DNA of 43,353 bases. Origin: Pseudomonadota bacterium. Lineage in GTDB: Bacteria; Pseudomonadota; Alphaproteobacteria; Acetobacterales; Acetobacteraceae. The stretch is taken from assembly GCA_021798915.1 (NCBI GenBank), contig JAJZBM010000024.1, forward strand, positions 1 through 43,353. Direction: 5' to 3'. The position numbers and the translations under genes are program-made. Within the stretch, counting starts at the first letter, position 1, and every line of letters begins with the position of its first letter. Of this stretch, positions 1 through 7,807 are shown one piece after another. Under the pieces are notes generated by a model, which worked only from the letters and a program-made list of their open reading frames with translations, made no database searches and had not been told where the DNA came from.

Positions 1-242
1 CCAGGGAGGATCCAGAAACTCACCGTCTGACCCCAGCGGATACGATTGTAGTGCCACTCCGCCTCTTGAAGCGGCGTAAGATCATGATAATACGTGCTTT
101 ATTTTCTGGGGTGCTAAATATGGGTTAAGTTATCGAATTCTGTCGCGGCGCCAGGCAACGCCGGAAAAACCTTGGCAAAGCCGTGATCCCCCTGATACTG
201 ACGAAACCGTCGTCACCATCCAGAAGCGAAAAGGGAAACACC
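1..242. other. Left-edge stretch without a confident gene
   Basis: No complete gene is visible. On the minus strand a frame is open from position 98 to the left edge and reads plausibly like protein (it contains YYHDLTPLQE). It begins directly after a stop codon at 99-101, and its first usable start (GTG) lies only near the edge. It may be the tail end of a truncated gene or chance. Positions 95-140 are AT-rich compared with the surroundings and could hold the promoter of the following exported protein. Confidence 0.3.
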
Positions 243-785
243 TTGAAATATCTTCTTCTCGGCGCGCTTTGCGGGCTCGCGGGTCTGCTTGCGCCGCTCG
301 CTCCGGCAAGCGCGGCGGATCTGCCGAAACACACCATCCAGCGTAGCGTCACGATCGCCGCGCCACCGGCGAAAGTCTGGAACATCATCCAGAATTTCGG
401 CGATCTCACCTGGTTCAGCGCGGTGAAAACCTCGAACGCCGACAAAGGCAATGCACCCGGCTCGGTGCGCCATCTCGATCTCGGCGGCCCGGTGCTGATC
501 GAACGGTTGGAAAAATATAACGCCGCGAAAATGACCTATACCTATCGGATCACCGATGATCCGGGCAACGTCAAGGTCGTCCCGGTCAGCCATTACCGCT
601 CCACCATCACCGTCAAACCCGCCAAAGGCGGCGGATCCACTGTCGTCTGGGTGGGGCATTTCAGCCGCGGCTCGGCCGACACCAACCCCCCCGCCGGGAT
701 GGACGACGCCGCCGCGATCAAGGCAGTGACCGGAATCTACGAAGGTGCGCTCGCGGATCTCAAGAAAAAAGCAGAGGCTCAGTAA
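243..785 (+). CDS. Exported SRPBCC-fold (polyketide cyclase/dehydrase-like) protein
   Basis: This 180-residue protein has an N-terminal signal peptide: hydrophobic residues about 3-22, then an ASA-AD cleavage site. A single START/SRPBCC-like domain follows. The domain opens with the family-typical hydrophobic strand and AAPPAKVWNII, where the binding pocket begins, and has the LERLEKYNAAKMTYTYRI strand pattern. SRPBCC proteins bind hydrophobic ligands; the ligand here is unknown. The frame is open from an ATG at 183, but the TTG at 243 is preferred because it follows AGGGA closely and starts directly at the signal peptide. Mature protein is expected in the periplasm. It ends in a lysine-rich helix and is followed by the hairpin repeat at 799-914. 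Enzymatic activity is not established by sequence. Confidence 0.75.
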   Translation: MKYLLLGALCGLAGLLAPLAPASAADLPKHTIQRSVTIAAPPAKVWNIIQNFGDLTWFSAVKTSNADKGNAPGSVRHLDLGGPVLIERLEKYNAAKMTYTYRITDDPGNVKVVPVSHYRSTITVKPAKGGGSTVVWVGHFSRGSADTNPPAGMDDAAAIKAVTGIYEGALADLKKKAEAQ

Positions 786-798
786 GTCAAGATAAGTG

Positions 799-914
799 GG
801 TTCTTTTTAAAAAAAGAACCAAAAACTTTTGTTCTGTTGGGCAGTGCCTGCGGCACTGCCCTTTTCTTAAAACAGGATAAAGTCTTTTTGCTTCTTTTTC
901 TTCAGAAAAAGAAG
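799..914 (+). repeat. Composite three-hairpin intergenic repeat, copy 1 (full)
   Basis: Three adjacent inverted repeats fill the gap between two convergent genes. Hairpin 1 is GGTTCTTTTT at 799-808 with AAAAAGAACC at 811-820. Hairpin 2 is a perfect 10-bp stem, GGGCAGTGCC (839-848), loop TGC, GGCACTGCCC (852-861). Hairpin 3 is CTTCTTTTTC (891-900), loop TTCA, GAAAAAGAAG (905-914). The same order and near-identical flanks recur at 27896-28011, and hairpin 1 alone recurs at 36616-36638. Confidence 0.9.
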
Positions 915-922
915 TCTTTTTT
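891..922 (+). terminator. Probable intrinsic terminator after the SRPBCC gene
   Basis: The third hairpin of the repeat (10-bp perfect stem, 4-nt loop) is followed at once by TCTTTTTTT. Read on the plus strand this is the layout of a rho-independent terminator. The stem is unusually A/T-rich, so efficiency is uncertain. Confidence 0.5.
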
Positions 923-1377
923 TATTTTTCTTCCTTATCTGCCAACGCCCTGATCCGCCGCGCCATCGCCGCGACGCCATTGCCGCGATTGGTCGAAAGC
1001 GCCCCGATCAGCCCCCATGCCTGGAGAAAATCGGCGCCGGTTGCGAGAATCTCCTCAGGCGTTCGCCCGGAATAGACGCGGAGCAGAAGGGCGACGAGAC
1101 CAGCAACGATCGCCGCATCCGAAGCACCGGCCAGAAAAAGCCGCCCCGCCCGCTTCTCCACCGCCAGCCATACCTTGCTCTGGCAGCCCTGGACGCGGTG
1201 CCCCTCGTCCTGCCAGGCAAGGGGGAAGGGCGGCAGCTTCCGCCCGAGATCGATGATGTGGTGATAACGCTCCATCCAGTCATCGAACACCGCCAATTCC
1301 TCACCGATCGCGGCGATGGCTTCGGCGGCGCTCGCGTCCTCGGGGGCGACGAAAGGATCATCCGGCATCGCCCGCAT
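922..1377 (-). CDS. sufE: SufE-type cysteine desulfuration protein
   Basis: SufE accepts persulfide sulfur from the desulfurase SufS and passes it to the SufBCD scaffold for iron-sulfur cluster assembly in the cytoplasm. The 151-residue product has the family signature VQGCQSKVW, with Cys65 as the expected sulfur acceptor. It also has the upstream YHHIIDLGRKLP segment and the downstream LRVYSGRTPEEIL and RGNGVAAM segments, so the domain is complete at the usual length. The frame extends to a GTG at 1458 and another ATG lies at 1368. The ATG at 1377 is chosen because the extra N-terminus would be Arg/Ala-rich and unlike the family. No other suf gene is next to it. It converges on the SRPBCC gene across the hairpin repeat. 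Confidence 0.9.
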   Translation of the reverse strand: MRAMPDDPFVAPEDASAAEAIAAIGEELAVFDDWMERYHHIIDLGRKLPPFPLAWQDEGHRVQGCQSKVWLAVEKRAGRLFLAGASDAAIVAGLVALLLRVYSGRTPEEILATGADFLQAWGLIGALSTNRGNGVAAMARRIRALADKEEK

Positions 1378-1461
1378 GTGCGAGCCGCGCCGCCATCCGT
1401 CAAGCCGCGCCCGCGCGTGAGCGGTCTTCCGCGCCGGCGCGATCGGGCTTAGGATCACCCG

Positions 1462-1944
1462 ATGCCCATCGCCCTTCCCTTGCCCGACTGGATGCCCGGC
1501 TGGGTGCCGATCGCCCTGCTGGTGCCAGCACTCCTCTATCTTCTCGCCTTTCTGTTCATGCCGTTCAGCGTCATCGGCGTGAAAACCCGGCTGGACGCGC
1601 TGGAGGCGCGGCTCGACGAATTGCAGGGCGAGTTGCGCAGCCTGACGTTGCGGCTCCCCGAGCCGGTGCGTGGGCCGGGGGCGGAGGAATTCTCGCTCTA
1701 CGCCGGACCGGCGGCGCGCCGGGAGCCGCCGCCATCGTCAGGGCCGCCGATCCCGCCCGCCCGCGCCGCCCATAACCCGCCGCCGCCCCATCCGGCGAGC
1801 GCGCCGCCACCGCTCCGCGCCGCCGAACCCGGCGCTGAGCCGCGCGGCCAATTCGCCTCCCCCGGCCGCCCGGCCCGCGCCGAGCCCAGGGGCGAGTCCA
1901 GGGCCGAGTCCAGGGCCGAGCCCCGGCTCGACTGGCCGCGTTGA
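1462..1944 (+). CDS. Small membrane-anchored protein with coiled coil and proline-rich tail (unknown function)
   Basis: I do not recognise this 160-residue protein. Residues about 14-35 form one transmembrane helix (WVPIALLVPALLYLLAFLF). A short charged heptad-like helix follows at about 41-64 (TRLDALEARLDELQGELRSL). The rest is a low-complexity Pro/Ala/Arg-rich tail. The tail ends in four 12-bp direct repeats encoding A/G-E-P/S-R units at 1879-1926. This suggests an inner-membrane anchor with an oligomerising helix and a disordered tail. The stop at 1942-1944 is 29 nt before the nitrilase start, so the two may be co-transcribed. The gene is supported by open frame, membrane segment and position. 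The tail could partly reflect GC-rich drift. Confidence 0.6.
   Translation: MPIALPLPDWMPGWVPIALLVPALLYLLAFLFMPFSVIGVKTRLDALEARLDELQGELRSLTLRLPEPVRGPGAEEFSLYAGPAARREPPPSSGPPIPPARAAHNPPPPHPASAPPPLRAAEPGAEPRGQFASPGRPARAEPRGESRAESRAEPRLDWPR
1879..1926 (+). repeat. Four 12-bp in-frame tandem repeats
   Basis: Units at 1879-1890, 1891-1902, 1903-1914 and 1915-1926 read GCCGAGCCCAGG, GGCGAGTCCAGG, GCCGAGTCCAGG and GCCGAGCCCCGG. They encode repeated A/G-E-P/S-R in the tail of the preceding protein. Length should be prone to slippage between strains. Confidence 0.9.
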
Positions 1945-1973
1945 CCATACCACCGCCATTGCAGGAGCCAGTG

Positions 1974-2816
1974 ATGCCGGTCCCAGTGATGCGGGTCAGC
2001 GTCGTGCAGATGAACCCCGGCGACGATAAAGCCGCCAATATCGCCGCCGCCGAGCGCCTGATCGCCGCCTCTGTCGCCGAGGACCGGCCCGATCTCGTCA
2101 GTCTCCCGGAAATGTGGACCTCGCTCGGGGGCTCGCGCGAGACACGGCATCGGAACGCCGAGGCCCTGCCCGCGCCCGGCGGGACTGGTGGTGCGGCCTA
2201 TGAGGCACTCCGCGCCCTTGCCCGCCGCCATCGGATTTTCGTCCATGGCGGCTCGCTCGCCGAGGCGGCGGAAGGGCGGCTCTTCAACACCACCGTCGTT
2301 TTCGACCGTGAAGGGACGGAAATCGCCCGCTACCGTAAGCGCCACCTCTTCGACATCCAGACCCCGGACGGCACCGGCTATCGCGAAAGCGCGACCTATG
2401 GCCATGGCACGGAGATCGTCACCGCCGCCCTCGGCCCGCTCACCGCCGGGCTCTCCATTTGCTATGATATCCGCTTCCCCGAACTCTATCTCGCGCTCCG
2501 CCTCGCCGGGGCGGAGATGATCTTCGTCCCCTCCGCCTTCACGCTGCAAACCGGAAAGGACCATTGGGAGGTTCTGCTCCGCGCCCGCGCCATCGAGACG
2601 CAATGCTGGATCATCGCCGCCGCCACCTCCGGCCGCCATGAGGAACGGGGGGAGGGGCGCTTCACCTATGGCCATTCCCTGATCGCCGACCCCTGGGGGC
2701 AGGTGGTGGCGATGGTGCCGGACGGGCCGGGCTTCGCCACCGCCCGCATCGAACCGGCGCGAACCGCGCGTATCCGGCGCGATATGCCCGTCCTCTCGCA
2801 TCGGCGCCTCGGGTGA
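1974..2816 (+). CDS. Carbon-nitrogen hydrolase (Nit1/omega-amidase-like nitrilase superfamily)
   Basis: Enzymes of this family hydrolyse C-N bonds through a Glu-Lys-Cys triad. The 280-residue product shows all three: Glu46 in SLPEMW, Lys122 in RYRKRHLFD and Cys163 in [11 protein letters not shown]. The RKRHLFD and CYDIRFPEL segments resemble the Nit1/Nit2 branch, whose known members act on deaminated glutathione or omega-amides. The start at 1974 is chosen over the open frame from 1941 because AGGAG at 1963-1967 sits six bases ahead. Its last codons overlap the start of the NAD kinase gene by 4 nt, suggesting translational coupling. A metabolite-repair role is inference from the family branch. 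Confidence 0.88.
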   Translation: MPVPVMRVSVVQMNPGDDKAANIAAAERLIAASVAEDRPDLVSLPEMWTSLGGSRETRHRNAEALPAPGGTGGAAYEALRALARRHRIFVHGGSLAEAAEGRLFNTTVVFDREGTEIARYRKRHLFDIQTPDGTGYRESATYGHGTEIVTAALGPLTAGLSICYDIRFPELYLALRLAGAEMIFVPSAFTLQTGKDHWEVLLRARAIETQCWIIAAATSGRHEERGEGRFTYGHSLIADPWGQVVAMVPDGPGFATARIEPARTARIRRDMPVLSHRRLG

Positions 2817-3580
2817 ACACGCCTCGGATTGCCTTCCTCGCCTCGCCGGCGCGGCTGGCGCAGGAAAGCCGCGCCCGGCTCGCCGCCCGTTATGGTGATT
2901 GCCCAGCGGCCGAAGCCGATTTCGTCGTTTCGCTCGGCGGCGATGGCTTCATGCTCGAAACCCTGCACCACCTGATCACCCACCCCCGCCCGGTCTATGG
3001 CATGAATTGTGGCTCGGTCGGGTTCCTGATGAATGCCTATGCCGAGGACGATCTCCCCGCCCGCCTCGCCCGCGCCCAGGCCGCCATTCTCTACCCCTTG
3101 CGCATGCACGCCATCACCATGACCGGCGCGACCGAGGAGGCGCTGGCCTTCAACGAGGTCTCGCTGCTCCGCCAGCTGCGCCAGGCGGCGAAAATCCGCA
3201 TCTCGATCGACGGGCGCGAACGGCTCGCGGAATTGATCTGCGACGGCGTCCTGATCTCGACCCCGGCCGGCTCGACCGCCTATAATCTCTCCGCCCACGG
3301 CCCGATCGTGCCGCTCTCGGCCAACCTCCTGCCGCTCACCCCGATCAGCGCCTTCCGCCCCAGACGCTGGCGCGGCGCCTTGCTCCCCGGGGCGGCGGAA
3401 GTGGTGTTCGAGGTGCTGGAAGCCGAAAAGCGCCCGGTCGCCGCCGTCGCCGACTTCACCGAAGTGCGCAACGTCGTCTCCGTCGCGGTCAGCGAATATC
3501 GCACCGTCGCGACACACGTGCTGTTCGATCCCGACCAAGCCCTCTCCGAACGCATCATCGCCGAGCAGTTCACGGTCTGA
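2813..3580 (+). CDS. nadK: NAD kinase
   Basis: This enzyme phosphorylates NAD to NADP with ATP in the cytosol. The 255-residue protein has the diagnostic GGDG at residues 42-45 (Asp44 being the catalytic/ligand aspartate), the substrate-binding [10 protein letters not shown] segment and the [18 protein letters not shown] block. Length matches the short alphaproteobacterial form, which lacks a long N-terminal extension. The GTG start overlaps the stop of the nitrilase gene by 4 nt. Residues about 190-200 ([12 protein letters not shown]) look like the usual region of family variation. Confidence in the enzyme is high; nothing in the sequence shows specific regulation. Confidence 0.95.
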   Translation: MNTPRIAFLASPARLAQESRARLAARYGDCPAAEADFVVSLGGDGFMLETLHHLITHPRPVYGMNCGSVGFLMNAYAEDDLPARLARAQAAILYPLRMHAITMTGATEEALAFNEVSLLRQLRQAAKIRISIDGRERLAELICDGVLISTPAGSTAYNLSAHGPIVPLSANLLPLTPISAFRPRRWRGALLPGAAEVVFEVLEAEKRPVAAVADFTEVRNVVSVAVSEYRTVATHVLFDPDQALSERIIAEQFTV

Positions 3581-3603
3581 TCGGGCCGTGATATGGCGGC
3601 GTG

Positions 3604-5019
3604 ATGGCGGGGCGGGACAAAGCGCGATTCGTATGTCAGGCGTGTGGTGCGGTTGCGGCGAAATGGGCCGGGCGGTGTGAGGCCTGTGGCACCTGGAACA
3701 GCCTCGTCGAGGAGGTCGCGGCGCCACGGCCCGGGGCTCTCGCGCGGCCGAAATCCGCCTCGCGCGGCATTCCGCTGGTCGGGCTCGCCGGCACGACGCC
3801 GCCCCCGCCGCGCCGGGCCACCGGCATCGCCGAGTTCGACCGGGTGCTCGGCGGCGGGCTGGTCGCGGGCTCGGCGGTGCTGGTCGGGGGGGATCCCGGC
3901 ATCGGCAAATCGACGCTGATGCTGCAAGCGGCGGCGCGCCTGGCGGCGAGCGGGCAGAGCGTCGTCTATATCACCGGCGAGGAATCGATCGAGCAGGTGC
4001 GGCTCCGCGCCCGCCGGCTCGGCCTCGCCGAGGCGCCGGTCGAGCTTGCCGCAGCGAGCCATCTGCCCGATATCGCGGCGACGCTGGAGGCGCGGCCGGG
4101 GATCGGCCTCGTGGTCATCGATTCGATCCAGACCATGTGGCTCGATAATTTCGACGCCGTGCCGGGAACCCTGACGCAGGTCCGCGCCGCCGGGTTCGAG
4201 TTGGTGCGGCTCGCCAAGACCCTCGGTTTCGCCCTCGTTCTGGTCGGGCACGTCACCAAGGACGGGGCGATCGCCGGGCCGCGGGTGCTCGAACACATGG
4301 TTGACGCCGTACTCTATTTCGAGGGCGAGCGCGGCCATCAGTTCCGGATTTTGCGCGGGGTGAAGAACCGGTTCGGCGCCACCGACGAAATCGGCGTCTT
4401 CGAGATGACCGATCACGGTCTCGCCGAGGTCGCCAACCCCTCGGCGCTGTTTCTCGCCGAGCGCCGCGGCCATATCGCCGGCTCGGCGGTGTTCGCCGGG
4501 ATCGAGGGCACGCGCCCGGTGCTGCTCGAGGTCCAGGCGCTGCTCGCCCCCAATGCCGGCGGCACGCCGAGGCGGGCGGTTCTGGGCTGGGATGCCGGGC
4601 GTCTCGCGATGCTGCTCGCGGTGTTGGAGAGCCGCTGCGGCCTCCGGCTTTCGGGCAATGACGTGCATCTCAACATCGCCGGCGGCCTCAGGATCAACGA
4701 ACCGGCGGCCGATCTCGCGGTTGCCGCGGCCCTGATCTCGGCGGCGAGCGAGACGCCGACCCGCCCGGATACGGTCTATTTCGGCGAGGTCGGGCTTTCG
4801 GGCGAAATCCGTCAGGTGGCACAAGCGGAGGCGCGTCTGCGCGAGGCGGCGAAGCTTGGTTTCGCCAGCGCCTGCCTGCCTTTGCGGCTTGCGCGCGGCG
4901 GCAAGCGTCTGGCCCCGCCGGAGGGGTTGCAACTCACCGAGATCGGCCATCTCGGTGACCTGCTGGCCAGTTTCGCGGTCGCCGCGACAGCGCGGAAAGC
5001 GGGTAAAAACACCGGATGA
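3604..5019 (+). CDS. radA: DNA repair protein RadA (Sms)
   Basis: RadA is a RecA-like ATPase that promotes branch migration during recombinational repair. Domains in order: N-terminal zinc finger with Cys11, Cys14, Cys25 and Cys28; RecA-like ATPase with Walker A GDPGIGKST at 96-104 and a Walker B region near LVVIDSIQTMW; the RadA-specific KNRFG motif at 254-258; and a C-terminal Lon-protease-like domain (NDVHLNIAGGLRINEPAADL). The 471-residue length is normal. A GTG three bases upstream (3601) is an alternative start. The stop overlaps the ATG of the following glycosyltransferase gene by 4 nt, an unusual neighbour for radA. Confidence 0.96.
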   Translation: MAGRDKARFVCQACGAVAAKWAGRCEACGTWNSLVEEVAAPRPGALARPKSASRGIPLVGLAGTTPPPPRRATGIAEFDRVLGGGLVAGSAVLVGGDPGIGKSTLMLQAAARLAASGQSVVYITGEESIEQVRLRARRLGLAEAPVELAAASHLPDIAATLEARPGIGLVVIDSIQTMWLDNFDAVPGTLTQVRAAGFELVRLAKTLGFALVLVGHVTKDGAIAGPRVLEHMVDAVLYFEGERGHQFRILRGVKNRFGATDEIGVFEMTDHGLAEVANPSALFLAERRGHIAGSAVFAGIEGTRPVLLEVQALLAPNAGGTPRRAVLGWDAGRLAMLLAVLESRCGLRLSGNDVHLNIAGGLRINEPAADLAVAAALISAASETPTRPDTVYFGEVGLSGEIRQVAQAEARLREAAKLGFASACLPLRLARGGKRLAPPEGLQLTEIGHLGDLLASFAVAATARKAGKNTG

Positions 5020-7796
5020 ACAGCGTGGTTTTGCGCCTCGGGAGCGATCGGCGCCTGCTCGGGGAGGTGCCGGCGGCGCTGCTCGGGGATCAGCGCGCGC
5101 CACGGCTCGGCGTGCTGCTCGATGACGCGATGATCGGCACCATCGCGCTGGAGCCGGGCGAAACCGCCGCGGCGTGGCGGTTTTCGCTGCCACTGCCGGG
5201 ACATCGGCTGGCCCGGTGGCTCGATCTGCTGCGGCTGGATACCGGCGCGAGTGTGCTGGCGAAACCCTTATCACTCGCCGGGCTTTACCGCATCACCTGG
5301 CGTGATCTGACATGGGAGGGGCGCGCCCTCGTCGGCGCGTTCACCCTCGCCGTCGCGCTCGATCCCGCGCTCTATGTCGCGGTGACGGCGGCCGGGGAGA
5401 TGTGCGCGCGCGGCTTCGCGCGGCGGGACGCGGCCGGGATTTACCAATTTTCCCTGACGCTGACCCGTCTCCTGCCGCTCGGCCCGGCGAGCGAACTCGC
5501 CGTCACCATCGCCGGCGCGCCGGTTGCCGCACGCCTTGCGCTCAGCGCCGCCGATCTCGGCCTCGCCGGCTATGTCGAGGCGGTCGAGGCGGATGAGATT
5601 CGCGGCTGGGCTGCCGATCTCGCCACGCCGGGGCGGGTGTTGACGGTCATTCTCCGCGAGGATGGCGTGGAGATCACCCGTGCCTTGGCCGATGGCGCGC
5701 GGCCCGATCTCGCCGCGGTCGGGATCGGCGAAGGCCGGGCCGGGTTCCGGCTGCCCTATGTCGCGCGTCCGCTCGCCCCGGGCGCGGACGCGCCGGAACT
5801 CAGCGTCGTGCTGGCGGAAACCGGGCTCGCGCTGGTCGGCAGCCCGCGTGCGGCGCCGACGCGGCCTGGGTTCGCCGGGCATTTCGATGGCATCGACAAC
5901 GCCGTCGCCCATGGCTGGGCGCTCAACCTCGTCGATCCCACGCAGCCGCTCGCCGTCGAGATCGTCCAAGCGGGGCGGGTGATCGCCGCCGGGCGTGCCG
6001 ATCTTCCCCGCCCGGACGTCATCGCCGCCGGCCTGCCCGGCGCCGCCGCGGGGTTTCGCCTGCGGCTTCCCCTCAATCAGGCGGCGTTGGCGCAAAGCCC
6101 GCTCGTGGCACGGCTCGCTGGAACCGATACGGTCCTCGCGGGCTCGCCCCGGGAAGCCAAACCCCACCCGGCGATCACCGCCTTTCTTGCCGCCGGCCGC
6201 GCGCCCCTTCCGGCCGCCCTCGCCGCCCGCTTCAAATCCCGCCGGGCGCGGCAGATCGCCGGGCTGACCTTGTCGCTGGTGATGCCGGTCTTCAATCCGC
6301 GCCTCGCTTGGCTCGAGGAAGCATTGGCCAGTGTTCGCGCCCAGCGCTGCGATGCGTTCGAGCTGCTCTGTGTCGATGACGGCTCGACCGATCCCGCGAT
6401 CACGGCGCTGTTGCGCGCGACGGCTTGCGCTGATCCGCGTATCCGGGTTTTGCACGCGCGCAGGAACGAGGGGGTGGCGCGGGCGCTCGCGCGCGGGATC
6501 GCGGAAGCACAGGGAAGCCATATCGCCTTCCTCGACCATGACGACGCGCTCACCCCGGATGCGGTGTTTCAGCTTCTCCGGGCGGCGCGCGAGAGCGGCG
6601 CCGATCTGGTTTTCGCCGATGCCACGTTCTCGGCCGAGACGCTCGATGAGATCGAAACGGTCGAGATCGGCGGCGCCTTCTCCCACGACGCCTTTCTCGC
6701 CCGCGCCGCCCTGCCCCGGCCACTTGCGATCGAACGCCGCCTTGCCGCCTCGCTCGCACCGCCGGATGTCACGCTCGCCGGGGCGGAGGAGTTCGATTTC
6801 GTCCTCCGCGCCATCGCGCATGCCGAAACCATCGCCCATCTGCCACGGGTTCTCTATCGCGCCCGCCATCATGGCCTCGGCCGGGCGGCGGTGCTGGGCG
6901 CGCATCGCATCGAGGCGGCGCGGCGGAAAGCAGTTGCGCGCCATCTCGCAGCACTCGCGCTTCCCGCGCGGGTTCTGCCCGGTCTCATCGATGAGCAATG
7001 CCGGCTCGATTGGCCGGTGCCGGCGGCGAAGGTGATCGCGGTGATCCGGCGTGACGGATCAGGGCACGAGGCGGCGCTGCGGGCGGCACTCGAGTCGCTT
7101 TCCTGCCGGGTCACGGCGCGCCCGCTTGCTGGCGAAGGGCCGGAATTCCTGCTGTTTCTCGATGAAGGGATCGCGCCGCCCGCGGGCGGGGCGTGGCTTT
7201 CGCATCTTCTGTCGCTCGCGGCGCGGCGTGATATCGGCGCCGTCACGCCGCTTCTGCTCACACCCGCGGGGCAGGTGCGGGAGATGGGCCTCGTGCTCGG
7301 CGCGGGCGCCGCCGTCTCACCCGCGCTCGCCGGCGATGAGGCGTTTCTGCCCGGCGATGACGGCCCGCGCCGCAATCCCGGCCCCGGCGGGCGCCTGACG
7401 CTGGTCCGCGACGTCGCTTGCGCCTCCGCCGCAGCGCTTCTCGTGCGGCGCGACGTGTTCGCAGCGCTAAGCGGCTTCGATCGCGCGCTCGGCCCTCTCG
7501 CCGCCGCCGATTTCACCTCCCGCGTCCGCACCCACGGCTTGCGCGTCCTCGCTTCGGGTATTCATCCCCTCACCCATCACGGCCCGGACGACCCACCCCT
7601 CCCGGCCGCACTCGCCGCGCGGTTTCTCGCCCGCCGGCCGGAGAGCGCCGCCGGCGATCCATTCTACAGCCCGCTTTGCACTCCAAACCAGGCCGACTTC
7701 GCGCCGCGGCGCGATGGCGCGATCTGCCGGTGGCCGACCGCGCCGCGAGTCTCGCCGTCGCCAGCCGCCGCCCTTCGCGCCACTGTGGAGGCCTGA
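5016..7796 (+). CDS. Large multidomain family 2 glycosyltransferase with N-terminal repeat modules
   Basis: This is a 926-residue protein. Residues about 1-400 contain two or more copies of a roughly 95-residue module typified by GYVEAVEADEIRGWAADLA and GHFDGIDNAVAHGWALNLV. Each is followed by a strand pattern and an R-PD-A-G-G-GFRLP ending; similar G-W-A modules accompany other surface-polysaccharide glycosyltransferases. Residues about 418-640 are a GT-A/GT2 domain: LSLVMPVFNP, VDDGSTD, and FLDHDD at 505-510 supplying the DxD-type metal site. Residues about 670-890 resemble a second, degenerate GT2 half (CASAAALLVRRDVFAALSGFD). No membrane segment is obvious. A cytosolic role in building a surface glycan is likely; donor and acceptor are unknown. 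Confidence 0.85.
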   Translation: MNSVVLRLGSDRRLLGEVPAALLGDQRAPRLGVLLDDAMIGTIALEPGETAAAWRFSLPLPGHRLARWLDLLRLDTGASVLAKPLSLAGLYRITWRDLTWEGRALVGAFTLAVALDPALYVAVTAAGEMCARGFARRDAAGIYQFSLTLTRLLPLGPASELAVTIAGAPVAARLALSAADLGLAGYVEAVEADEIRGWAADLATPGRVLTVILREDGVEITRALADGARPDLAAVGIGEGRAGFRLPYVARPLAPGADAPELSVVLAETGLALVGSPRAAPTRPGFAGHFDGIDNAVAHGWALNLVDPTQPLAVEIVQAGRVIAAGRADLPRPDVIAAGLPGAAAGFRLRLPLNQAALAQSPLVARLAGTDTVLAGSPREAKPHPAITAFLAAGRAPLPAALAARFKSRRARQIAGLTLSLVMPVFNPRLAWLEEALASVRAQRCDAFELLCVDDGSTDPAITALLRATACADPRIRVLHARRNEGVARALARGIAEAQGSHIAFLDHDDALTPDAVFQLLRAARESGADLVFADATFSAETLDEIETVEIGGAFSHDAFLARAALPRPLAIERRLAASLAPPDVTLAGAEEFDFVLRAIAHAETIAHLPRVLYRARHHGLGRAAVLGAHRIEAARRKAVARHLAALALPARVLPGLIDEQCRLDWPVPAAKVIAVIRRDGSGHEAALRAALESLSCRVTARPLAGEGPEFLLFLDEGIAPPAGGAWLSHLLSLAARRDIGAVTPLLLTPAGQVREMGLVLGAGAAVSPALAGDEAFLPGDDGPRRNPGPGGRLTLVRDVACASAAALLVRRDVFAALSGFDRALGPLAAADFTSRVRTHGLRVLASGIHPLTHHGPDDPPLPAALAARFLARRPESAAGDPFYSPLCTPNQADFAPRRDGAICRWPTAPRVSPSPAAALRATVEA

Positions 7797-7807
7797 AAGC
7801 CGCGGCC

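Noticed and set aside
799-914. CRISPR array or tRNA at the hairpin repeat
   Set aside because: Only two full copies, far apart, with no spacers; no cloverleaf or conserved T-loop was seen.
3280-5274. 664-codon minus-strand open frame opposite nadK and radA
   Set aside because: Low-complexity Arg/Pro/Ala composition and complete overlap with two well-supported genes.
5271-6998. 575-codon minus-strand open frame opposite the glycosyltransferase
   Set aside because: Charged, repetitive composition and no domain; complement of a confident gene.
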